A stretch of 64,000 nt of DNA from positions 5,556,130-5,620,129 of the forward strand of contig KV748177.1 of the NCBI GenBank assembly GCA_001692895.1, given 5' to 3'. Source of the stretch: Cenococcum geophilum 1.58. Lineage: Eukaryota; Ascomycota; Dothideomycetes; Gloniales; Gloniaceae. The position numbers and the translations under genes are program-made. This document shows positions 12,801 to 23,059 of this stretch, piece after piece; within the stretch, counting starts at the first letter, position 1, and each line of letters starts with the position of its first letter. The notes under the pieces were generated by a model. It was not told the origin of the DNA. It saw only the letters and a list, made by a program, of their open reading frames with translations, and ran no database searches.

Positions 12801-15589
12801 GGGTTTATTCTAATTTAGTAGAAAGCTTAACGGATATTAAGTTTGGTAAAGATCTTTACCCGGCTTAGACGTATAAGGGTCTTATTAATTAATAGAATAG
12901 GATGCCGATCCTTTTAAGTAATAGTGTTTAGCTTTTAATAGTTAATATAAAAGTAGAGGCCTTTATTAGGCTTTTTTATAAACAGAATAGGGAAAGTAAA
13001 AGGGGCTTAACTTGGTTTAATAAACCCTTTATCTAGGTTATTTATTAAGTACTGCTTTATTGCTTTTAGCTTATCCGTTAATTATTAGTAAAGGGGGCTA
13101 TAACCTAGTAAGTTATTAGCTTCTAATTAAATCTTATAATTATATATCCGGTAAGGGAGTAACTTATCTAAAGCCGCCTTTAAGAATATATCCTTATAAT
13201 TTATATAAATAGTAAAAAGGAGGCGTTTAACTAGTTCCTCGTTGGTTTCCTTAGCTAGCTCTTCCTCCCTATTATTAATAATTTAGTTAATCTTATATAG
13301 GCTTATTATAAAGACCTTATTATCCTTCTGGTATATATTAAAGTAGAACGCTATAGCGCTAATTACAGTAATATCTACGGTAGGGGGGTTGTATAACAAT
13401 AGGGGCGTATATAACTTTATAGACTTTTAGGGCACTAGCGTTATTATTACTCCTTTTAACTCCTATTATATCTTTTAGAGGTTATCCCTTATATCCTATT
13501 AATGCGTTCTTTTTTATACCGGTTAGATCTGCGCAATTTAGACGTTGTTTACGTTACTATCTATCCCGCTTCTGTATATAGAGTCCTCTTTAAATATAGC
13601 GCTTTAGGAGAGTATCTTTATTAGTATAGAGTTCTTTTTAGCTTTATGGTGGGCGTTTTTTAGGTAAAGGCTGAATTATAGGCTAGGATATCCTACTAGT
13701 AGGTAGGGTTAGCCCTTATGGCTAATGTCTTACGATTAGTTTAGATCTCCCTAATAAAGGAGGGTAATCTTAGTTTATCCTCTGGCTAGATAAACTGTCT
13801 TTATTATATATTTAACTAAATATTAAAATAGGATATCTATTTTTGTCTAAGGATTATATTATAGGACCCTAGGTCTAGGATATAAAAGGGGATACTATAT
13901 TAGTATTGTCCGTTAAGAGCAATATATAACTTTAAGACGTAGGTAATAGGCTAATTAGCTTAGCCATTATAGCCTTTTACCTAAATAGGCTTCTATATTT
14001 AAAAACTTAGCAATATTATTTATAGGTAGTATTTATAAAGGTAAAGCTATTTGCTTTAGTATTAATAAGGGCAGTTATATTAACTCTATATCTATTTTAA
14101 GATACTATATATAGAACCGTGAAATACTTTCCACCTATTAACTAACTAAGATTAATCTCTTTAAGATTAATAGGGTACCCTAGGGGGGAGTCTTTCTCTA
14201 GGGTTCTTCTTTTTCTAACTTATTAGATATTTCTCCTTCCTCTATCTCCTTAATATCGCCTATATCCTTTAGCTCTGGGTAAGATAAGGTAAAGTAACCC
14301 TCCTTATTATAGTTATAGCACGTAGCTAAGGTAGGGTTAATTAGAGTATTATGGTAAATACTAGTTAATAGCGTAGTATATAGCTAGTTGGGCGTTACTT
14401 ACTAGTGCGTAGTTATAACTGTTTTTAGTATAAGAGTAGTCGTAGCTTATCTTCCTGCTTTAGCTCTTATAGGTATAGCTAGCGAGTTCTAATTACTATA
14501 AAGTTGCCTCTACTAATTAGGACGGGCTTTAATCTACTTTAGTTCTAAGTTTAATAATAGGTAATAAGTTATAAGTCTATTGTAAGTTAGTAGGTTATCT
14601 AAGGTTATAGTAATCTTCTCTTATAGCCGAATTATTAGCTTATTATATAGGTCTAATTAGTAGTTCTTAAGGGGAACTTAGCCTTCTCCTATAAGGTATA
14701 GGAATTAAGTCTAAAATTTAGTAAAGGGTTAGTTCAGTTTTATTATTAGGCGATTATAGTTATACTAGGCATTCTGTACTTTGTTTAGGTTAATATAAAT
14801 AGCCGCTAAGTGCCGTATTATCTTATTAACAGATATAAATTAGATAGGGGACTTGTCCTTAAACTTGGCTTAAAGGTACCGTTAGGCGTCCCTAGTAGTT
14901 TAACTAAAGAGGTAAAGCATTTTAGCTTCTTTAGAAAGGAAATAGTTATAGTTAATATAGAGCTTTCCTTATACTTAAATTCTCTAATTCTTAAAGGTAG
15001 GGTCTATCCTATTAGATAGTAGTAGGGGGTTAAGGAGCTTAACGGACTTTAATTGCTTTGTTATTATATCTATACTCCCTAGTATATTATATTTAGTGGA
15101 GTAAATAGGTCGGCTAGGGCTTTAAGAAGGGGAAGCTGGGCTATTTTATAGGGCCGCGAGGCTTTCTAGGATCTCTTGTAGGGTCTCTTATATATTTTTT
15201 GCTTTAAGATAATCGGCTTCCTAGCTGGCTATAAGGGCGCGAATCTACTCGCGTATATCTACAACGTTATTATTATCTTTAATTTCTGATCCTAATTAGA
15301 TCTTAGGTTCCTCTCAGGTAGAGGCAGCTCTCTTAGATAAGCTTACTTTAGGTGCCATTATTAGCTTTCTAAGGTTTGTTAGTATTATACGCTTTAGTTT
15401 TAATTCTAGGGGTATAGGTCTAGTCCTGTCTAGCTTATAAGGTAGGATATTATCTAGGCCTTCCCAGGCAATGTAAAGTTATTTTAGTGTCTAAGCATAG
15501 CGCGTTAACGCGTTATTATAGATAAAGTTTCTTTTAGGGTGGGATATTATTGAGGCCTTCCTAGGTAGAGTAGAGTAAGCTTAGTATAA

Positions 15590-15801
15590 TATTACGGCTT
15601 ATATAAATGCCTCTAAACCAAAGCTTATAGAATACTATATTACGAAGATACTAAGCTAAGGAGAAGGGAAAAAGGGGTCGCTAGGACTGATGTAAATAAA
15701 TATATAGGGTAAGCCGCTAAGGCGCCAGCCCCAGGCGAGCTAATCGCGGGTCGGTAGAATATGGCAGAATTTGGCAGGTAACGTGCGATAGCGCCGTTAC
15801 A
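15590..15801 (-). repeat. 5' LTR of H
   Basis: 212 bp, running on the plus strand from TATTACGGC to GCGCCGTTACA. It is less RIP-shifted than its partner. It is followed directly by the TTCTG target duplication and then the last 24 bp of G's LTR. Confidence 0.9.
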
Positions 15802-15830
15802 TTCTGCTATTTTCTGCTAGTGCCGTAACA

Positions 15831-16554
15831 ATTAGTATAATCTAGCCGTTATAACATTTATTAGTATGGTTACTTTCCCCTAGTTTATATTTAATTTTAA
15901 AATTAAATTATATAAGCTTTTCTACCTATTTAGCTTATTAAGGTATAATGTAAGCTTTTACAGTATGGGTATTAAATAAGCGACTTAATTGTATATCTAT
16001 AGAAATCAAGTAATATAAATATATAAAAGTAGACCCCTAACTCTAAAGCCTATAAGTTATTTTAACTATATCCGAAATATATGAAGGTAGTACTAACGCT
16101 AGTAAAATAGGGCAATATATAGGGTCTAGTAGTCGGTTATATATAAGCTCCTTTATAGTTATAAAGTAGCGTAAATTATAATAATCTAAAAGTGTATAAG
16201 TAGTATAGCTTATATACTTAAAGTAATATTACAACTATTTAAAGCAGTTAACTATAGCTAGTAGTTTCTTATTATAGGTATAACACCTAACTTTAGGCCT
16301 TTATAATTTTCTATTATAGAATACTACTAGTCTTTAGTAGAGTTAGGTAGCGTATATATCCCTATTAGGTTATAGTAAAATACTAATAAGGACGAAATCC
16401 AATATATTAGTAATTACTATTAGTAGCTAATTTAAGTTAAAATACCGTAGTAATAGAGTTTTTATAAACTTTATATGTAGTTCCTAAAAGGCCTTTTATA
16501 TCTTTTTGGGCCATATCTATAGTTTATACTATTTAGTTAGTTTCTACTTAGTTT
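15831..16554 (-). mobile_element. Old Ty3/gypsy pol fragment (RNase H region)
   Basis: RIP-degraded sequence. Its minus strand still shows a gypsy RNase H signature near 16140-16270: a KELLAIV-type segment, then a YYNLRYFITIK-type segment. No LTR was found. G appears to have inserted into this older element, and it directly abuts the hAT remnant. Family level only. Confidence 0.6.
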
Positions 16555-16768
16555 TCTTCCTCTTGTCAATATCGAATGTTGGTTACTGATATTGAATATT
16601 GAAGAGATGTATAATACGTGCGCATTTCAAATTTGTTAGGTAAACCCATACAAAGCAAAAATTACCAAACATCAAATTAGATCTTGCAAGTCATCGCGCA
16701 CAACGATTTTTGTAACCTCCCTAAGAGCCCACCTCCCCACCCCGTACACTCTACTTTTGATCAACGCC

Positions 16769-17330
16769 ATGCCTCCCTCATTTACCAACGTAATTAAGGA
16801 CGATGAACATAGTTACTAGTACATGTTAAGCTGCCCTAAGGGATTCATGTATATAAGACTATAGCGCCATAGCCTAGAGGCTGCATGCGCAGTATTGTAC
16901 GTAGTATAATACAATGGATATAAAAAAATAAAAAATAAATAAAAAAAAGGACGATGATGCATCCTCCTCTGCTATTTCTGGGCTTGATTCTGATCGGTTT
17001 ACCCACTCTAGCGGCGACGACGACGCGTCGAGCGACTCTACACCAAATGTAACCACCCCAATGTCGCCTCGTAAAAGGCGCCGGTTAGCTACTTCTACGT
17101 GGCAGCTTGCCCGCGATCCCCTCCCTTATAAAGCTATTCGCGACGGCAAGAATCGAATATAGTACTGTTTAATGTGGGCTTATGGTAACAAATGTGGTAC
17201 AAGAGGCTTCGGAGGCCTTGGCAGAATCTAGAGAGCAGCGACATCTACTACACCACGCCAAGGATCACGAAGGTGACAATAGTGGTGAGAGTAGTCGCGA
17301 GAGAGTGGCTATTTTGAAGCTCTACTAGAG
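16769..17330 (+). pseudogene. BED zinc finger/hAT transposase N-terminus, interrupted
   Basis: The frame starts at the ATG at 16769 (MPPSFTNVIKDD), is interrupted by the non-LTR insert at 16807-16946, and resumes with an acidic Ser/Asp-rich stretch and a basic patch (PRKRRR). Next is a BED-like segment: Trp then RDGKNRI, a Tyr-Cys pair with a second Cys further on, and a HLLHHAKDH motif near 17240-17270. BED fingers bind DNA in hAT transposases. Besides the insertion there is an in-frame stop where a Trp codon is expected just before YC (near 17160), consistent with a RIP-type G-to-A change, and another stop near 17230. No catalytic domain or hAT dimerisation region follows. Confidence 0.65.
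16807..16946 (+). mobile_element. 5'-truncated copy of the non-LTR retroposon
   Basis: 140 bp flanked by an 11-bp direct repeat, AAGGACGATGA, at 16796-16806 and 16947-16957, with an A-rich tail at 16920-16946. The body matches the tail region of the retroposon at 2666-4214 in reverse complement (shared CTAGAGGCTGCATGCGCAGT-type segment). 5' truncation with a target duplication and an A tail is typical of target-primed insertion. It lies in the hAT transposase frame. Confidence 0.9.
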
Positions 17331-17490
17331 CCCAGGGGCGTACGGATCTTACTTTCAAATAAAACACCTTACCAAGACTGTACTATATTCAATATTCAAT
17401 ATCTTTTCAATATTTTCCAATATTGAATTAATTTTCAAAATCAATATCAATACGGCCTTATACTAATATTGAATATTGATAAGAGTACTG

Positions 17491-17654
17491 CTAGAGGCTC
17501 CCTTAACGCGTTCCTTGAGGCCTCTCTTAACACTTCGCCAAGCTTTGTAATAACTACCCCTGCGTAACTGTATTATATAACTACGAGTCGGGCCGCGGAG
17601 GAGAGATTTTAGAGTGGCCTAAAGCCTCAATTTTGTATATAACACCAAAACTTC
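17491..17654. other. Unassigned spacer
   Basis: Ordinary to slightly AT-rich sequence between two hAT-type ends. I see no gene in it. It starts with CTAGAGGC, the possible right-hand target duplication of the hAT remnant. Confidence 0.4.
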
Positions 17655-17803
17655 TATATAAAATTTAATCAAGCTGGCAAGCAAGCCAAACAAGCCGACG
17701 ATTTTGGCCAATCAAGCCAAGCAAGCAAGCTCAAGGTGTCAAAAATTGCAAGCCAGCAGGCTGAGCCTGCTCAGCTTAGCTTGCTTGCTTATTCCCAACT
17801 CTG
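17655..17803. mobile_element. Candidate hAT terminus fragment with GCAAG subterminal repeats
   Basis: The right edge, read inwards, is CAGAGTTGGGAATAAG, which resembles hAT tips (CAGRGTTGGG). It is followed by many subterminal copies of GCAAGC/AAGCAAGC in both orientations and a small palindrome, GCAGGCTGAGCCTGC. Subterminal arrays of short motifs are known from hAT elements. No matching left tip or transposase was found, so this may be a broken end. Confidence 0.45.
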
Positions 17804-18733
17804 GTCATACTGCCTGCCGATGATAGATGATGGCAAGAGACTGATGGCCCCAGAGCGAGCGAGCACTCACAGCCCATGCTAACATTCTGACCATTCACGG
17901 TGAAGCCATTGCTAGCCCTAGATCGTTCCAAATTACAAATTTTGTTTCCGAAACGTGACAATGGGGGGTCCGAAAAGCCATGAACCACTCCCGGCGCGCC
18001 CATCTTAACAGACACATGTTCGGACTCCAGGACGACAACCGTGTTTACATCAGTCTAAAGGGTAGCCACAGCGGGATGGAGCACATAGCCTTAGTCATGG
18101 GTGAAGGTAGACGGGCGGATAAAGGCGTGTGCAAAATCAGTTAGTAAAGAGCGGTGTATGCAGTTTACAGTGTCTTGCTAGAATTTCCCGGGAACTGTGT
18201 CAGGTACGGAGTAGAAATTTAAAAGTTTAATATCTATAGAGACGTAGACGCCGGTTGTAGGAGTCTTATTTCCGGCGTCGGTAAAACTAAGGGAATTCGG
18301 AAGTGGTATTTTATAGTTAATGGTTGACTTTTGTAGCGCGAGTAAAGCTGGTATGTCCTGAAAACTTACCACAGTTTAGAGGTAACACTGAAACCCAATC
18401 AAAGTTTTATATCTAAAGCTAAACGTAAGACCCCTCAAATAACGTCTGGTAAAGCATTTTATAGCCCTCGAAACGTTAAGGTTATTCAGACGTGATATTC
18501 TAAGCCCCCAAGGAAACGTATTATTGATAAATCAAGATCATTTCCACATTCTTGGATCCCCAAGCTTGAGCAGCAGTTCCTCGCCAGTACTGACAGCTGC
18601 TGTCGGATTTGCTTACCCTGTTTCAGTTGCCTACCATCCTATGTCTCACCACCTTGCTGCCCACCACCTTGTTTCTGTTGCCTACCACCCTCCTTTGCTA
18701 CCTGTACCTATCTTATGTATATAAAGGGCTTCT
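17804..18733. other. Gene-poor host-like sequence with short open frames
   Basis: Base composition is normal. Minus-strand frames of 79 codons (17776-18015) and 64 codons (18178-18372) lie close together and could be exons of a decayed gene, but I recognise no domain and see no clear splice sites linking them. A plus-strand 66-codon frame at 18524-18724 is Ser/His/Pro-rich with an internal near-repeat (a VAYHP-type segment twice) and looks like low-complexity translation. Confidence 0.35.
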
Positions 18734-18741
18734 AGAGCCAG

Positions 18742-19345
18742 CAGTGCTTTTATAACTATTCAGTACTTATCGATAAGGATTCAGTATTTTTCAACACCAT
18801 AATAACATATTATTGAATTAAATATAAATTAAAAGGCGTTTAAATATCTAACGTATTCCATCACCGAGTGTCCGACGTTAAAATGCACCAAAATTTGAGA
18901 AATTTATACCTTAATATCTTAACAACCACTTAATAATAAATTCTAATAATATAGATATAGACTTTTATATACACTTTATAGCTTCTATTAGAATTACATA
19001 GTAATTAGTTTAGTGGTTATTAAGATATAAAAATTTGGCCTTATTTTGGCCCCCAAATTTAATATCTTAGGGGCTGCTTAACTAGCTACTATGCAACTTT
19101 AATAGAAGCTGTAAAGTGTATATAAAAGTCCAAGTATAAATTATTGGAATTTATTATAAAGTGGTTGTCAAGATATTAAGGTATGAATTTCTCAATTTTT
19201 GGTGCGTTTTGACGTCGGACACTCGGTGATGTCAGACACTCGGTGATGAAACACGTTATATTATTATTCAATAATATAATTTTTTCTAGATATTGAAAAA
19301 TACTGAATCCTTATTGATACGCATTGAATATTGATAAAAGTACTG
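18742..19345. mobile_element. hAT-type MITE with 8-bp target duplication, carrying a nested MITE
   Basis: 604 bp bounded by inverted termini (left CAGTGCTTTTATAACTATTC; right, read inwards, CAGTACTTTTATCAATATTC). These are followed on both sides by a shared AAGGATTCAGTATTTTTCAA block. The flanks are AGAGCCAG (18734-18741) and AGAGTCAG (19346-19353), an 8-bp duplication with one transition; 8 bp is the hAT hallmark. Without the nested element at 18851-19256 it is only about 196 bp, so it is non-autonomous. The terminus resembles that of the hAT remnant ending at 17490, 1.25 kb away, which suggests the same family mobilised both. Confidence 0.85.
18851..19256. mobile_element. Tc1/mariner-type foldback MITE (TA target)
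   Basis: 406 bp flanked by TA (18849-18850 and 19257-19258). The arms, about 140 bp (18851-18997 and 19107-19256), are long near-perfect inverted repeats starting ACGTRTTYCATCACCGAGTG. The right arm carries an extra 18-bp duplication of the CACTCGGTGATG segment. The central loop is AT-rich and no frame is present. The TA target and long arms fit a Tc1/mariner-derived MITE; the superfamily is inferred from TSD and architecture only. Confidence 0.82.
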
Positions 19346-19353
19346 AGAGTCAG

Positions 19354-20423
19354 CTTGAATTGTGTCGAACGTCCAATTAGCTCAAAAAGACTAGTCCTTC
19401 TAGCGAAGCCAAATAGGACGTATTTTATAGGTTGACAAATTGATAGAGTTCTCATTCCGAATTGTCTGGTCAACACCTGCAGAGGCGGACGACGGATCCT
19501 AACGAACACGTTAAGTCAGTCGGAAGTTCCATTGATCGCAACGTCAAGCCGCCTTGAGTTTGAGGATGCCCAGGGATATGGTAGGTGAGCCACAAACACC
19601 AAGCTCGGACACGTACGCGTCGACCACGCCTGTATTCGCCGTTCATTTCATTTTCGGAGTTGGAAATCCTCCCAAAGCTCTTTGCAGCCACCAACTTGAT
19701 GCAGCTAATTTCGTGAATGCATGCCTCCCAGCCATGAACGCCTCTTCCTCAAACTCCTCATCTGATATTGGAACTTTGCCTCAGCCAGCACCACCGCCGC
19801 GTTATTGGCAAAGTAGGCCGGATAGATTGTTGCTGCAGAAGGCGAAGTAGACAGCCTCCATGTCCATTAATTTCGTGCGTTGCGCCATTGTTGTCTTCTT
19901 CATTTAGCCGCATTCATCAGGAATTTATGAGCACGTCGAGTCAGGAACTGCAGCGCATTCCAGGGTTGGTGCATGTAGCTGACTCGCGTTCACAGCCCGC
20001 GGACGCCACAAACCACCAGTCACCAATGCCACTCGATGTCTCTTCCCGCAGGGAGAGACAATCAGCGCAGGCCATTCTATCTAGCACAACAGATGGCTTA
20101 TTAGGAGCGTTAAGTGATGAGAATATGGTAGAATATATAGTTAAAAAAAGGTTCTATTTCATGAATGTAGATAATGACGTTGTGACAACGAAGCCGAAGA
20201 AAAGATTTACAATCTCTAATAGAATACAATACTCCAGCGGCTATCAAATCCACTAACTTTATTCAATCCTCCAATGGACTGACGTGAATGGCCTGGTGCA
20301 AACTCCCCAATTCCACGGGCGGACGCATTACCGATGCCATTTGCCCAAAGCCATTTCGCGTGACGTCGGATGCGGACTGTTAGGCGCCCCTAAATGCATA
20401 GCACGATAAACCACGGAAAACTG
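19354..20423. other. Intergenic region downstream of the F-box gene with weak open frames
   Basis: Normal base composition. The longest plus-strand frame is 19768-20256 (162 codons), preceded by an overlapping 98-codon frame (19554-19850). The middle of the 162-codon frame (around HQEFMSTSSQELQRIPG) is polar and hydrophilic, but no domain is recognisable and the ending is AT-rich and low-confidence. I cannot support a gene here; transcript evidence would be needed. Confidence 0.35.
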
Positions 20424-21646
20424 TCAACTGCCATTAGTGGTGTACGCTGGATCTACTTCGATCGTGTGCGGGATATCACTCCGCTGCGTCTGGGGTTTCG
20501 GCAGTATGAGCTCCGGGATCCGCCAGACCTTCTTGTTCTTCTCCTCCACAGCATCATTCGTGATGCCATGATAGCCCTGGAGGGTTAGAAACTGCAACAG
20601 GTCAGCCGCAAAGCTCTGGTCCTCAGCAGAACCTAAGCCGCTCATCTCCAAACGGGTAGAGCAAGGAACAGAAGGGGTAATGGGAAGGGATGGTATACCT
20701 CTAGGCCCTCAAGCCCATCGATACAATCCAAAGCCTCCTCGTCTAGCGGCATGCCGCATTTCATGATTCCGAGCACGCGCAAGCTCGTCCGCCCCTCCCA
20801 TTCGGTCCCCAAAAACGTCCAGATTTCCTTCGTAATCATGCTGCACTTCGCGATCCATATTTCTTCGCAGAGATGATTCTTGTTGAGTAGCTTTTCCAGC
20901 TGCCCGGTGCTGATTTCTCCACCATCGAGTCGCAAGGCCTGGAGACGCGGTGCCCATAGGGCCTCGTTGACGAGCAATTCCCATGCCGCACGCTCGGCGA
21001 CGATCTGCGCAACGCGGCGGGGGCGTGACGTGGATCTCGAGTACGGGTCTTCCATACGGATAGAGAGCGCGCGGAGAGCTGGTAGCGTTGAAAGAGCATG
21101 GGCGACCGAGCCAGTGAGGGTCCAGAGCGAGATATCCAAGTGACGCAGGGTGCGGCTGTGCCGTGACAAGACGCTGGTCGTGAGGGCAGTGTGGAAGGCA
21201 AGCAGTGTCTTGTGGTCAAAAGATTGCGAATCGGGAATGAGAACCGAAACGTGGTACGGATCAGAACTGAGGTTCGTGTCGTGGGGATTGTCTAACTGGG
21301 AGTCTAGACTTGCGACACTGCTGCTGAGAGAATTTCCAATAGATGTTGGCTGCGAGGCAAATATCGAGGTAGCTGTCTTAGGAATAGGTAGGTTGGTGGT
21401 GCCTAAACGACTAATGACACTTGCGAGACGGGTTGGATAGATGCCTAGAGAAAGAGTATGCAGGCTAGATGTTGCAAGAGCATGACATGTGTGAGAAGTT
21501 TGAGAAAATTGTAGCAGAGACTTGACGGGTAAATAGGACAGAATTTGGACGAGGAGCTCCGGAGGCAGATCAAAAAGGGTTGACGAATGCATTTTGGAAG
21601 AGAATATCCGGGCGTTTCTTCTAGATAACATTCGCAACTGAGGCAA
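20424..21646 (-). CDS. F-box protein with LRR-like C-terminal half, two exons
   Basis: Predicted substrate-recognition subunit of an SCF (Skp1-Cullin-F-box) ubiquitin ligase: the F-box binds Skp1 and the C-terminal half would bind the target. Model: exon 1 at 21646-20699, a 53-nt intron, exon 2 at 20645-20424; 389 residues from the first ATG. The F-box starts at about residue 24 (LFDLPPELLVQILSYLPVKS), so the in-frame ATG at 21592 (MHSSTLFDLPPELL, 371 residues) is an equally good start. Residues about 165-300 contain spaced Leu motifs (LRHLDISLWTL, LRALSIRM, LQALRLDGG, LRVLGIMKCG) like irregular LRRs. Without the splice, exon 1 would run into a hydrophobic intron-derived tail; with it the frame continues to VWRIPELILPKPQTQ. 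Codon use and GC are normal with no RIP damage, unlike everything further out. The substrate is unknown. Confidence 0.85.
20646..20698 (-). other. Phase-0 intron of the F-box gene
   Basis: 53 nt, beginning GTATACC and ending TTTGGAG on the minus strand, with a pyrimidine-rich middle. The size is typical of filamentous fungi. Donor and acceptor fall on codon boundaries, joining LEGLE to MSGLG. A clear CTRAC branch site is not obvious, so the acceptor could be nearby instead. Confidence 0.7.
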
Positions 21647-22912
21647 GCGTTGATGGCATAAGCATATGGAGAGTTGTAGCGCTGAGGAGTTGTTAGTGCT
21701 ACAGGATGCGTCCTTGTTTTATGGAAACGTTCGATGTACAAAGCTGAACCGATAGTGGAAATCTTCTAAAGACATAGGTGGCATTCAGTACGAACCTTTC
21801 GTGGGAGGGCAATCCTATTCATTCACTTTGTCTTCCCAGGCTGGATGAGCAAGGCAGTCCAGTCGTACAAGAAGCGTGGCAGGTTTGATGGACGACGTGC
21901 ACATCAAGGGTATTAAATCCCAACACATCTTCACGAGGGGGCAATGATATTCCTCCGACAGGTAGCCACCCGCTCATCCATTGCGTTGGGGCGAGAGGTG
22001 GGGAGGGGGTGCGTCCAGATGAGGGAGAATACACGCCATGTAGTGAGGCCGGTGTGAAATTCGAAACCGAATCTGCCCCATGAGAAGGGTGCATCTGGCG
22101 GATCGTGCATAGATTCCATAGTATGACGTGCCACCAAGACTGGTAGCGATGGACTATTCCATATGGCGAGTCTAGAACCGAGACCGGGTCAGCCCTATAA
22201 ACGAGTCAGCAGCCCAGCGACGACAAAATCCCAGGGTGCTAACACCAACGCCCAAAACCAGTGGTTGGAGATCTAGAGCGTTAATATAAAAAAAAGGGAG
22301 ATGGTAAATGGGCCGTGACTGATATTTTTTTGGGCTTTTTGCCTTTTCGCCTTTTCGCCTTGGAGGTGATGCACAGCCCGTACAGGTTGCACTGGGTTGC
22401 ACACAGCCTTCGCAGTCTGCACTTAGTCACCGACATATCGGATGACTTGGACGTTGGTCAGAGGATTGATGTAGCAGCCATGTGCCTTCGTCAGCGACCG
22501 AAATCTGAGATGACGAGGCTGCGGATTTGTAGGTGCCAGCGGAACCTGAGACAGGGGCTGGCAGTTTATTAGCCATGTCGTGCCATTTTTGCGCATTTCC
22601 TCGATAACTCCGGGACAACGATAGCGGAAATTCCAGTCTTCTGGGAAAAAAAAACCGGAAGATGGCATGGCCCCAGGCCTCTCTAGGATTCCCCGAGGCT
22701 CCCCAAGACTCCCCAAGACTTTCCGTGACTCGTTTTCGCCGCAGCTACGAAAAGCGACACGGGCAGGCGTGTTTTGTATCTGTGAAATGCGGATTCACAT
22801 TATCTCACCCTTGCAACTACGAGAGTTGGACCGTGCGCGGAACACGAAAACACTTAGAATCAGAAGTACGCGTGTTACCTCTATAGATTCAATAAATATA
22901 TTTTGATCAACC
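21647..22912. other. Upstream region of the F-box gene, no supported gene
   Basis: Normal-GC sequence with many short frames on both strands (up to 97 codons) that overlap each other and show no domain, signal peptide or splice structure. It probably contains the F-box promoter and leader, which I cannot delimit. CCCCAAGACT is duplicated in tandem at about 22700-22720. Confidence 0.4.
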
Positions 22913-23059
22913 ATGCCTTCCAATCGTACTTCCAATGATATATACTTTGTTCCGCCGACTCGGAAAGCAAAAGAACTCCTCCGTGGCCGTGGCCCTACCT
23001 CGAGCCCTTGCATAGCTGTCGGTGCAGCGCGATTAGAAGATCTACTCTACTTGTATTGA
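22913..23059 (+). CDS. Small open frame, hypothetical, possibly a gene start cut by repeats
   Basis: 48 codons starting MPSNRTSNDIYFVPPTRKAK and ending EDLLYLY. The start is preceded by TTGATCAACC, a plausible fungal start context, and an AT-rich stretch with AATAAATATA. Composition is normal. It could be a first exon or chance; no family is recognised. Confidence 0.2.
   Translation: MPSNRTSNDIYFVPPTRKAKELLRGRGPTSSPCIAVGAARLEDLLYLY

Larger units (their letters stand above)
9643..15801 (-). mobile_element. Ty3/gypsy element H, full-length fossil inside the LTR of G
   Basis: 6159 bp with two 212-bp LTRs (9643-9854 and 15590-15801), flanked by TTCTA at 9638-9642 and TTCTG at 15802-15806, a 5-bp target duplication that differs by one transition. 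On the minus strand: 5' LTR, gag (about 15540-14230), protease, reverse transcriptase (about 13200-12390; the YxDD-type active-site segment lies near 12610-12670), RNase H (about 12300-11900), integrase (about 11500-10650), a 3' region, and a polypurine tract (AAGAGGGGGG) beside the left LTR. It is structurally whole but broken by dozens of changes. Several Ns occur at 11982-12055. Confidence 0.9.
7258..15830 (-). mobile_element. Gypsy G (minus strand): gag region and 5' LTR, split by H
   Basis: A Ty3/gypsy-type fossil with a gag-like region at about 8110-9340 that resembles the gag region of H at about 14230-15540. Both share a CCTAGGG-rich segment just after gag (8080-8110 and 14180-14210). 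Its 5' LTR is 9416-9642 continued at 15807-15830, about 251 bp, interrupted by H with a 5-bp duplication. Sequence 7258-8040 is AT-rich, contains a short tandem array and shows no clear pol, so the element may be truncated or non-autonomous. No left LTR of G was found. It is broken throughout. Confidence 0.7.
16555..17490 (+). mobile_element. hAT-type DNA transposon remnant
   Basis: The right end is an inverted terminus reading, from the end inwards, CAGTACTCTTATCAATATTC. The left end, near 16560, has the matching CTCTTGTCAATATCG but lacks the outermost bases. The same type of terminus bounds the 604-bp element at 18742-19345. The interior encodes a BED-finger-like N-terminus of a hAT transposase (16769-17330), and most of the transposase is missing, so this is an internally deleted copy. 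A possible 8-bp duplication on the right would be CTAGAGGC, but its left partner is not recognisable. Much less RIP-affected than the sequence to its left. Confidence 0.7.

Noticed and set aside
16874-17056. Minus-strand 60-codon frame
   Set aside because: It is the shadow of the hAT transposase frame plus the non-LTR poly(A) tail.
20836-21440. Alternative frames of 87-127 codons over the F-box gene
   Set aside because: Shadows of exon 1; only the chosen frame has the F-box, Leu-rich pattern and a splice-consistent continuation.
21445-21741. 98-codon minus-strand frame upstream of the F-box start
   Set aside because: It overlaps exon 1 in another frame, is low-complexity and has no domain.
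22172-22906. Overlapping 63-97-codon frames as genes
   Set aside because: They overlap on both strands with no domain, no splice structure and no codon bias that I can see.
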